From: RGIG7213 sp045540335
Lineage (GTDB): Bacteria; Bacillota; Clostridia; Oscillospirales; CAG-272
NCBI GenBank assembly: GCA_045540335.1
Contig: JAZQHC010000002.1
Location: 1-37,443 of the forward strand
Direction of reading: 5' to 3'
Length of the DNA: 37,443 nt
Positions within the stretch are counted from its first letter, which is position 1. The number at the start of each line of letters is the position of its first letter. Of the stretch, positions 1 to 6,663 are shown piece by piece. The position numbers were made by a program, and so were the translations under genes. Below the pieces are notes generated by a model. The model made no database searches. It saw only the letters and a program-made list of their open reading frames with translations, and was not told where the DNA came from.

Positions 1-136
1 ATATCATATATAATAATATTTTGCAATACCAAATAAGCTTTTAATATAAAAAAAGGCATCAAAACGAAAATAATTTTCAAAGAAATAATCTTTTTTTCAA
101 TAATTACTTCACTTCGTTTTATTCATATAATTTTTA

Positions 137-165
137 TTGACTTTTGCATTCTTTCATGTTAAAAT
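137..165 (+). promoter_or_regulatory. Sigma-A promoter for degV
   Basis: A -35 box TTGACT (137-142) and a -10 box TAAAAT (160-165) are separated by exactly 17 bp, 31 bases before the degV start codon. The AT-rich bases 1-136 before it show no gene or other clear signal. Confidence 0.75.
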
Positions 166-196
166 TGTACTCGAAATTTTATGCGAGGTAAAAAAT

Positions 197-1105
197 ATGG
201 AAAAAAAATATATTCTTTCGTGCGAATCTACGGTTGATATGCCCTATTCTTACATAAACGGCAGGGGTATTCCCGTTCTTTTCTACACATACATGATAGA
301 CGGCGTAGAATACTGCGACGACATGGGAAGAGACCCAAATGCGCTTAACCGATTTTATTCTTTTCTTGACGATGGCAAGTTGCCCGTTACTTCACAAATA
401 AACTATCACAGATATTACGATTTCTTCGACGAGCTTCTTCAAAAGGGCGACGTGCTTCACATAAATTTCGGTTCCGGAATGACGCCCTCTGTCAACAACG
501 CATACGAGGCACAAAAGGCACTTAAAGAAAAATATCCGGACAGAAAGCTGATAGTTATAGACTCTTACTGCTCTTGCTCGGGCTACGGCCTTCTTGTTGA
601 CGAGGCTGCAAACAGATGGGATGCGGGTATGGAAATGGACGAGCTTGCAGAATGGGTAAAAAACAACTGCATGAAGGTCCACCACCAGATATTATCCACC
701 GACCTTACGATGTTCCGCAGGGGCGGAAGGGTTTCGGGGCCTGCAGCGGCAGTTGGCACACTTTTGGGTATATGCCCGATAATGCACCTTAACGAAGCCG
801 GCAAAATAATCGCATACGACAAGGTAAAGGGCAAAAAGAAGGCTATTGCCAAAACGGTTGACGAAATAATTGCAGTTGCTGAAAACGGTGCTGATTACAA
901 CGGCAGAATGTATATTGCAAATTCCAACTGTATGGATCTTGCACTTGCGGTAAAGCAAGCAATACAAGCAAAAATGCCGAATATCAGCGGTGATATAGAA
1001 ATATTCGATATCGGTACTATTATCGCTTCCCACACGGGTGTGGGTACGGTTGCCGTATTCTTCTTCGGTGAAGACAGAAGCGTTTTAGCAAGTAAAAACA
1101 AATAA
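197..1105 (+). CDS. DegV family fatty-acid-binding protein
   Basis: This 302-residue protein belongs to the DegV family, cytoplasmic proteins that bind a single fatty acid and in Firmicutes (FakB-type members) present it to a fatty acid kinase for phospholipid synthesis. Visible hallmarks are the N-terminal strand with CESTVDMP (the family's D-S-T-x-D-L-P region), the SGMTPSVNNAYEA segment matching the lipid-binding S-G-T-x-Q-S-A loop, and FRRGGRVSGPAAAVGTLLG, the central R-G-G-R-I-S motif, followed by CPI. Length fits the family. An in-frame TTG at 137 would add 20 residues but lies in the -35 box. The ATG at 197 has a GAGGT ribosome binding site six bases upstream, so I chose it. No fatty acid kinase gene is adjacent, so the specific ligand is unknown. 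The MATE gene follows after 51 bases and could be cotranscribed. Confidence 0.92.
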   Translation: MEKKYILSCESTVDMPYSYINGRGIPVLFYTYMIDGVEYCDDMGRDPNALNRFYSFLDDGKLPVTSQINYHRYYDFFDELLQKGDVLHINFGSGMTPSVNNAYEAQKALKEKYPDRKLIVIDSYCSCSGYGLLVDEAANRWDAGMEMDELAEWVKNNCMKVHHQILSTDLTMFRRGGRVSGPAAAVGTLLGICPIMHLNEAGKIIAYDKVKGKKKAIAKTVDEIIAVAENGADYNGRMYIANSNCMDLALAVKQAIQAKMPNISGDIEIFDIGTIIASHTGVGTVAVFFFGEDRSVLASKNK

Positions 1106-1113
1106 TAACGTTT

Positions 1114-1139
1114 ATGGGCTGTCAAAAACGACAGCCCAT
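1114..1139 (+). terminator. Hairpin between degV and the MATE gene
   Basis: A 10-bp perfect stem (1114-1123 with 1130-1139) has a 6-base AAAAAC loop and starts eight bases after the degV stop. It is followed by TATTATAA rather than a real T tract, so it is either a weak terminator or an intercistronic processing or stabilising hairpin. It sits just upstream of the MATE ribosome binding site. Confidence 0.55.
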
Positions 1140-1156
1140 TATTATAAGGGACGCAT

Positions 1157-2515
1157 ATGCAATCAAATCAGATAACAAACGGCAAGGTATTTTCAACCTT
1201 GGTTAAATTTTCTTTGCCTATAATTCTTGCCCTGTTTCTTCAAGCGTTATACGGTGCGGTAGATCTTTGGGTAGTCGGGCAATACGCACAAACCAAAGAC
1301 GTTTCGGGTGTTTCTACGGGAAGCATGCTGATACAAACGGCAACGATGATAATTACGGGGCTTTCCGTGGGAATAACCGTTTTGGTTGGGCAAAAGATAG
1401 GCTCGGAAGAGCATGAAGAGGCAGGGCGCGCTATCGGAAGCGGAATATTTATTTTTACCGTTTTAGGTATTATTTTAACTTTTTGCGCTTTGTTATTGCC
1501 AAATCAAATAGCCGAGCTGATGAACGCACCGCAAGAAGCCTTTGCTGAAACCTCGAATTATATAAAAATATGCGGTGCGGGATTTATATTTATAATCGCG
1601 TATAACGTTTTGGGCAGTATTTTCAGAGGAATGGGGGATTCCAAAACACCGCTTATAACCGTTGCGGTAGCCTGCGCGGCAAACATACCGGCTGATATAC
1701 TGTTTGTAAAGTTTTTTCATATGGGTGCAGCAGGTGCGGCATACGCCACGGTAATGGCACAGGCAATAAGCGTAATTATATCGTTGATAATAATAAAGCA
1801 CAAAAAGCTGCCGTTTAAATTCTCAATAAAAGATATAAAGCCGCATAAAAATATCGTAAAAACAGAGCTGCGTTTAGGCGTTCCGATAGCGTTTCAGGAA
1901 TTGCTTGTAGGTATTTCTTTTTTGGTTATAACGGCAATAGTAAACAATATAAACGTAATTGCATCTGCAGGGGTAGGCGTTGCAGAAAAGGTTTGTGCAT
2001 TTTTAATGCTTGTACCATCGGCATTTTCGCAATCAATGTCTGCCTTTGTGGCACAGAATATAGGCGCACAAAAGCCGAAACGGGCGTATCGGGCACTGTT
2101 TTGCGGAATTATAACGTCGTTTATTTTCGGCACGTTGATGTTTTATATTTCGTTTTTTCACGGCGATATGCTATGCGGTATTTTCTCTGAAAAGGCAGAC
2201 GTTATATCCGCCGGGCACAGTTACTTAAAGGCATACGCGATAGACTGTATGCTAACACCGTTTTTATTCTGCTTTTTGGGATTTTACAGCGGATGCGGAA
2301 AAACCGCCTTCGTTATGATGCAAGGTATTATCGGCGCTTTTTGTGTAAGAGTACCCGTAGTATATATTATAAGCCGCATTTCGGGTGTTACATTATTTCA
2401 CATTGGGTTGGGTACGCCTGCATCTACCGTTGTACAAATAATTCTTTGTTTGATAATGTTCATTTTAATTAAAAGGCAAACAAATAAAAAAGATAGGGCT
2501 ATCGGCAGTTTATAA
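1157..2515 (+). CDS. MATE family efflux transporter
   Basis: This 452-residue, strongly hydrophobic protein has about twelve membrane segments in two similar halves, as in MATE (multidrug and toxic compound extrusion) antiporters of the MOP superfamily. They expel cationic drugs or metabolites in exchange for sodium or protons. Recognisable parts are the N-terminal NGKVFSTLVKFSLPIILALF, the GAVDLWVVGQYA segment of TM1-2, and the FRGMGDSKTPL loop of the first half, which is mirrored by YSGCGKTAFVMMQG in the second. The MATE fold and length are clear; the substrate cannot be inferred. The start has AAGGG (1146-1150) upstream. The gene follows degV in the same direction and ends inside a terminator hairpin. 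No dedicated regulator is next to it. Confidence 0.93.
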   Translation: MQSNQITNGKVFSTLVKFSLPIILALFLQALYGAVDLWVVGQYAQTKDVSGVSTGSMLIQTATMIITGLSVGITVLVGQKIGSEEHEEAGRAIGSGIFIFTVLGIILTFCALLLPNQIAELMNAPQEAFAETSNYIKICGAGFIFIIAYNVLGSIFRGMGDSKTPLITVAVACAANIPADILFVKFFHMGAAGAAYATVMAQAISVIISLIIIKHKKLPFKFSIKDIKPHKNIVKTELRLGVPIAFQELLVGISFLVITAIVNNINVIASAGVGVAEKVCAFLMLVPSAFSQSMSAFVAQNIGAQKPKRAYRALFCGIITSFIFGTLMFYISFFHGDMLCGIFSEKADVISAGHSYLKAYAIDCMLTPFLFCFLGFYSGCGKTAFVMMQGIIGAFCVRVPVVYIISRISGVTLFHIGLGTPASTVVQIILCLIMFILIKRQTNKKDRAIGSL

Positions 2516-2537
2516 CAGCCGACAGCCCATTTTTTAT
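2496..2537. terminator. Bidirectional Rho-independent terminator
   Basis: The stem 2496-2506 pairs with 2518-2528 with a single A-C mismatch. The MATE stop codon (2513-2515) lies in the loop. On the + strand it is followed by ATTTTTTATTT; on the - strand the complement gives TATCTTTTTTATTT. It therefore serves both the MATE gene and the convergent phosphoesterase gene that ends at 2565. Confidence 0.85.
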
Positions 2538-2564
2538 TTATCCGTATATCCGCATAATGCTTTT

Positions 2565-4049
2565 TTATTCTACCGTTATCCAGCGTTGGTCAGAGGGACA
2601 TTCTATATAAGGCTTACCCATAAAATACTCTTCTATAACATCCGTTTCCCTCGTTGCTATCACCTTGGGGGATTTTTTTACGCTTACCTCTTGCTTTGTT
2701 AAGCCTAAAAAATCTTCTATATTTTCAAAGTGGAAGGCTTGCAGCCCTACTTTAAAAATCCTGTCGTCGGAAATTGGTTCGCCGTTGAAGGTCAGCTCGG
2801 ATATCTGATTTGAAGAAGCAGAAAACACGAACCTTATCCCGCGTGAAAATTGATAAAATTCCGCATGTGAACCGTTGGTATTCTCTGCCCTGAATATATA
2901 ATTTAGTGCACGTTTTAATTGCGCGCCCGTTATGGCGATGCGATATACCTCTGCATTAAACGGGCACATTTCCATAAGGTCTTTATATTCAACCACTGGG
3001 CCAAGCGCTTCGCCGCGCAAGCTGCCTGAAGCCACAAGCATTATATCAAGCCCGAGGCTTTCGGCAAGTGCGTCTGCAAAAAGCCTGCCAAGCTCGCTTT
3101 CGCGGTTTCTTTCACCGTGTGTAAGCCGACGCTGCAATCTGGTAATACAGCGGTTAAACTTTCTGTCTGTTTCGTTTTTGAATTTATTTACAAGCGCTTT
3201 TATATTTCCGTCTTCGGGGCAATGATTTTCATCTATGGGAATCAATTCCCACGTATAGCTTTCGATCGAAGAATTTGAAGTATCCACAACGATATCAAAT
3301 CTGCCTAACTGATTCGTTCCGTACGCGGCTTGCACTATCGGTATTCCGTTAACAACGCACGGCTTTTCCAAAAGTGTATGGCTGTGCCCGCCGATTATAA
3401 TGTCAATGCCCCACCGCGGATCAAGATCAAAAGCAAGCTTTTTATCTTCTTCAAATCCGATATGCGTTAACAGCACGGTAAGATCGATATCTTCCGTTTT
3501 ATACGCATCACACACCCTGCCTATTTCTTTTTTTGCATCACGCACGTCAATAATAGGGCCGATAAGATTTTCGCGTTTTGTTTGCGCTATAACGTCTTTC
3601 GTAAGAATACCGATAAACAACACCTTTACACCGCCGACGTTTAAGACCGTATGGCTTTTAAACAGCCTTGATGAATTCATCGTGATGTATATATTTGCAT
3701 TTATTATCGGAAAGTGGGCGCATTTTTCCAAAAAAAGCAGGTGTGAAATGCCGTAATCAACCTCGTGATTTCCGACGGTAACTACGTTTGGGCCTATCAT
3801 ATTCATTATTTCGATGGTTGAAAGGCCCTTATATTCGCTATCTATCAGCGAGCCGCGGAACATATCACCCGAGATAGTATATATTACGTTTTCTTCTTCT
3901 GCGCGAACCTTTTGTATATATCCCGAAAGCATTGAAACGCCGCCGATAAGCCGATCGTCTATTTTTTCGGAAGTAAAATCGCCGTGAAGATCGTTAGAAT
4001 GCAAAATAGTTATTTTTTTTAAATTTTTGATATTTATTTCCCTTTCCAT
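2565..4049 (-). CDS. 5'-nucleotidase/UshA-type metallophosphoesterase without signal peptide
   Basis: This 494-residue protein has the two-domain layout of the UshA/YfkN 5'-nucleotidase family. The N-terminal calcineurin-like metallophosphoesterase domain shows HSNDLHG, the SGDMFRGS metal motif, GNHEVDYG and GGHSHT. A C-terminal 5'-nucleotidase domain holds the FADAL and ASGSLRGEA region. The family hydrolyses nucleotides, UDP-sugars or cyclic nucleotides with two metal ions. Most members are secreted, but no signal peptide, lipobox or sortase motif is visible here, so the enzyme is probably cytoplasmic, as with shorter Firmicutes members such as YunD. An ATG at 4049 was preferred to an upstream TTG at 4058; neither has a convincing ribosome binding site, so the start is uncertain. 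It follows phosphoglucomutase by 51 bases in the same direction. Confidence 0.88.
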   Translation of the reverse strand: MEREINIKNLKKITILHSNDLHGDFTSEKIDDRLIGGVSMLSGYIQKVRAEEENVIYTISGDMFRGSLIDSEYKGLSTIEIMNMIGPNVVTVGNHEVDYGISHLLFLEKCAHFPIINANIYITMNSSRLFKSHTVLNVGGVKVLFIGILTKDVIAQTKRENLIGPIIDVRDAKKEIGRVCDAYKTEDIDLTVLLTHIGFEEDKKLAFDLDPRWGIDIIIGGHSHTLLEKPCVVNGIPIVQAAYGTNQLGRFDIVVDTSNSSIESYTWELIPIDENHCPEDGNIKALVNKFKNETDRKFNRCITRLQRRLTHGERNRESELGRLFADALAESLGLDIMLVASGSLRGEALGPVVEYKDLMEMCPFNAEVYRIAITGAQLKRALNYIFRAENTNGSHAEFYQFSRGIRFVFSASSNQISELTFNGEPISDDRIFKVGLQAFHFENIEDFLGLTKQEVSVKKSPKVIATRETDVIEEYFMGKPYIECPSDQRWITVE

Positions 4050-4100
4050 TACCGACAAACGGTAAAGTCAAAAGCATTTTACCGCAAGCTTCGGTTTTGC

Positions 4101-5831
4101 TTATTCTATGGAATTTATTATCTGCATAGCCGCCTTTTTAAATTCAGCAACCTTGCGGTCTGCCGCTTCGGCGGTTTTTTCACTTACAAGATAGTAAAGC
4201 TTTATCTTAGGCTCTGTTCCCGACGGGCGGATAACCACGACATCCTCGCCGCATTTGAAGTACACGGTATTTGTCGTACCCGAATCAAGATCTGTTTTTT
4301 CGCCTGTTTTCATATTGTAAGCGCACGGAACGTTATAGTCGATAAACGTGTCAACATCTATACCTGCAAGCGTTTTGGGGGGATCTTTACGCAGGTGCGC
4401 CATTATACGCTTCATTCTGTCTAATCCGTCAAGGCCTTGCATTGATACGTTATCTACGCCGTCGCGGTAGAAGCCGTATTTTTTATATATTTCCTGCATG
4501 GCATCGTAAAGTGTCATGCCTTGTTTTTTATAGTAGGCGGCAACCTCGCATATAAGCATAGTGCCCACAACGGCATCTTTATCACGGGCATACGTACCCC
4601 TTAAATAGCCGTAGCTTTCTTCAAAGCCAAACAAGAATTCCGCTTTACCGGGACATTCCTGCTGCTTGATAACCTCGCCAATATACTTAAAGCCCGTAAA
4701 TACGTTATACAGCTTTACGTTATTAACTGCGGCGATTTTAGAAACAAGCTCTGTCGAAACGAAGCTTTTTACCGCATACGCACCGTTTGGCATTTTACCC
4801 GTTCTGTTCAATGCGCCGATTATATAATCAAGCAATATCGCACCTACCTGGTTACCGGTCATCGTAACGAAATCATCGCCGTTGGCAACGGCAATACCTA
4901 CCCTGTCTGCGTCGGGGTCTGTTGCGATGATAAGATCAGACCCTATCTGCTTTGCCAACGCAATACCGGGCACGAAAACGTCTTTATATTCGGGATTTGG
5001 GAACGGTGTTGTAGGGAAGTTTCCGTCGGGGGTGCTTTGCTCTTTAACCATGTGAAGATTTTTAATACCAAGCATATCTATAACGCGCGGAACAAGCTTA
5101 TATCCTGCGCCGTGCAACGGTGTATAAACGATTTTTATATCGTCTGCCATTTCTTTTACGGTTTGCGTATCAATAGCTTGCGCATATACGTTTTGAAGAT
5201 ACGCACTATCTACCTGTTCGCCGATTATTTCTATAATACCGTCTTTTACGCCTTGATCGAACGGAATAGATGCAACGCCGTCGAATATATCCGTAACGGC
5301 AACGATATCGGATACCTTCTGCGCGTGCTCGGGCGGAAGCTGTGCGCCATCTTCCCAATACGCCTTGTAGCCGTTGTATTCTTTAGGATTATGCGAAGCG
5401 GTTATATTTATACCTGCAATACAATTAAGATGGCGTATTGCAAACGAAAGCACGGGCGTAGGCCTTAAGGATTCAAAAATAAATACCTTTATGCCGTTTG
5501 CGGCAAGAACCTCTGCCGATCTTTTAGAAAACAATTCTGAATTGTTTCTGGAATCGCACGCTATCGCAACACCTCTTTTGCAAGCCTCTTCCCCTTCTTC
5601 TTTAATAAGCGTTGCTATTGCCTGGGTTGCCTGTGCAACGGTAAACACATTCATCGCGTTGGTGCCTGCGTTCATAGTGCCGCGCAAGCCTGCCGTACCA
5701 AACTGAAGCGATTGGTAAAAACGAAGCTTTATTTCCCCGTCGTTGCCCTTTAATGCCTCAAGTTCTCTTTTAGTATCTTCATCTACTTTATCCGACGCAA
5801 GCCAGCGTTGGTAATTTTCCATATAATCCAT
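4101..5831 (-). CDS. pgcA: Phosphoglucomutase / phosphomannomutase (alpha-D-phosphohexomutase)
   Basis: This 576-residue enzyme interconverts hexose 1-phosphates and 6-phosphates, supplying glucose 1-phosphate for UDP-glucose, glycolipid and cell-surface sugar synthesis. All four domains of the alpha-D-phosphohexomutase superfamily are visible: GTAGLRG near residue 46, the catalytic phosphoserine loop TASHNPKEYNGYK (Ser146), the metal loop DPDADR (305-310), the sugar-binding loop GFEESYG (402-408) and the C-terminal phosphate-binding RPSGTEPK. The length fits the long PgcA-type enzymes of Firmicutes rather than the short GlmM type. It lies 17 bases downstream of the TSCPD-domain gene, probably in one transcript from the promoter at 6134-6162. 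Confidence 0.95.
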   Translation of the reverse strand: MDYMENYQRWLASDKVDEDTKRELEALKGNDGEIKLRFYQSLQFGTAGLRGTMNAGTNAMNVFTVAQATQAIATLIKEEGEEACKRGVAIACDSRNNSELFSKRSAEVLAANGIKVFIFESLRPTPVLSFAIRHLNCIAGINITASHNPKEYNGYKAYWEDGAQLPPEHAQKVSDIVAVTDIFDGVASIPFDQGVKDGIIEIIGEQVDSAYLQNVYAQAIDTQTVKEMADDIKIVYTPLHGAGYKLVPRVIDMLGIKNLHMVKEQSTPDGNFPTTPFPNPEYKDVFVPGIALAKQIGSDLIIATDPDADRVGIAVANGDDFVTMTGNQVGAILLDYIIGALNRTGKMPNGAYAVKSFVSTELVSKIAAVNNVKLYNVFTGFKYIGEVIKQQECPGKAEFLFGFEESYGYLRGTYARDKDAVVGTMLICEVAAYYKKQGMTLYDAMQEIYKKYGFYRDGVDNVSMQGLDGLDRMKRIMAHLRKDPPKTLAGIDVDTFIDYNVPCAYNMKTGEKTDLDSGTTNTVYFKCGEDVVVIRPSGTEPKIKLYYLVSEKTAEAADRKVAEFKKAAMQIINSIE

Positions 5832-5848
5832 TATTTTTACCTAACCTT

Positions 5849-6100
5849 TCAATTATTATCTAATGCTTGTTTTAGCGCTTGCGCCAGCTGATCGGGGCAA
5901 GACGTATTTTTAAATCCGCATTTTATGCCCTGCAATGCAGATATAACCTCATTTGCATTTTTGCCCTCTACAAGCTTTGAAATACCCTGCAAATTTCCGT
6001 TACAGCCGCCGCAAAACATTACGCTTACCACCTTTTCCCCTTCCAATTCAATTTGAATTGAAGACGAGCAGGTACCCTTGGTTTTGTATTTATATATCAT
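5849..6100 (-). CDS. TSCPD domain-containing protein (TIGR03905-like)
   Basis: This small protein of 83 residues carries the cysteine pattern of the TSCPD domain: FCGGCNGN near the middle and NTSCPDQLAQAL near the end, with a further cysteine in GTCS. The domain also occurs at the end of some class II ribonucleotide reductases and in short stand-alone proteins of Clostridia. Its biochemical role is not established; metal or Fe-S binding through the cysteines is only a guess. The ATG at 6100 has TGAGGT five to six bases upstream on the same strand, so I prefer it to a start seven codons earlier. It is first in a three-gene unit with pgcA and a phosphoesterase. Confidence 0.85.
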   Translation of the reverse strand: MIYKYKTKGTCSSSIQIELEGEKVVSVMFCGGCNGNLQGISKLVEGKNANEVISALQGIKCGFKNTSCPDQLAQALKQALDNN

Positions 6101-6133
6101 ATTAACCTCACATAACGACATTCTACCGAGTAT

Positions 6134-6162
6134 ATTATAATCAAAAAAAGATTATTTGTCAA
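6134..6162 (-). promoter_or_regulatory. Consensus sigma-A promoter for the TSCPD-pgcA unit
   Basis: On the - strand a perfect TTGACA (6162-6157) and a perfect TATAAT (6139-6134) are separated by 17 bp. The -10 box ends 33 bases before the TSCPD start codon. A fully consensus promoter suggests strong constitutive expression unless an unseen operator controls it. Bases 6163-6330 upstream are AT-rich with nothing else recognisable. Confidence 0.88.
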
Positions 6163-6369
6163 CAACATTCTGTTAGGTTTATCCCTTTTTTACAAATTAC
6201 AAAATGCGACACATTAACGCCAGATGAACGGTGCTTAAATTTTATACATTTTTATTATTAAATTCTTTTATTTTACATATTTACCATTTTTTATCTTTAA
6301 CGTGCAAATGCAGAAATTTGGCAAAAATATGCAGTATAATGTAGAAAACACAATAAGAAAGAGGCAACC

Positions 6370-6663
6370 ATGCAATCAATATCCCAAAAAACAAAAAAAT
6401 TCAACCGCGTGCTTCACACAACGGTTGAATATGAAAAATTTAAAACAGAATACCGATTATTTGAAGGGTATTTTGAAGATCGGTGTATATACTCCGTATC
6501 CGTTTCGATATACGAAAACGGCACTCTTTCAGACGAAGAATTTGCCTTTGATATTACCTCAAGCAAAAAAGCGGCAAGGGAGATTTTTGCCATGCTTTGC
6601 AAAAACTTCGTTACCCCTTGCACGCTTTTTGAATGCTTGGAAATAATTATACAGACCGTTTAA
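6370..6663 (+). CDS. Small DUF6514-like hypothetical protein
   Basis: This 97-residue protein has no known function. It resembles short Clostridia proteins annotated as DUF6514, which share an alternating strand pattern such as YSVSVSIYENG followed by a helix resembling AAREIFAMLCKN and a conserved C-terminal threonine/cysteine stretch. It has no signal peptide or membrane segment. The ATG at 6370 follows an AGAGG ribosome binding site (6360-6364). A TATAAT lies at 6335-6340, but no good -35 box is at the right distance, so a different sigma factor or an activator may be needed. Its stop codon overlaps the clpB stop by four bases on the opposite strand. Family assignment is from memory of the pattern, not a search. 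Confidence 0.7.
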   Translation: MQSISQKTKKFNRVLHTTVEYEKFKTEYRLFEGYFEDRCIYSVSVSIYENGTLSDEEFAFDITSSKKAAREIFAMLCKNFVTPCTLFECLEIIIQTV

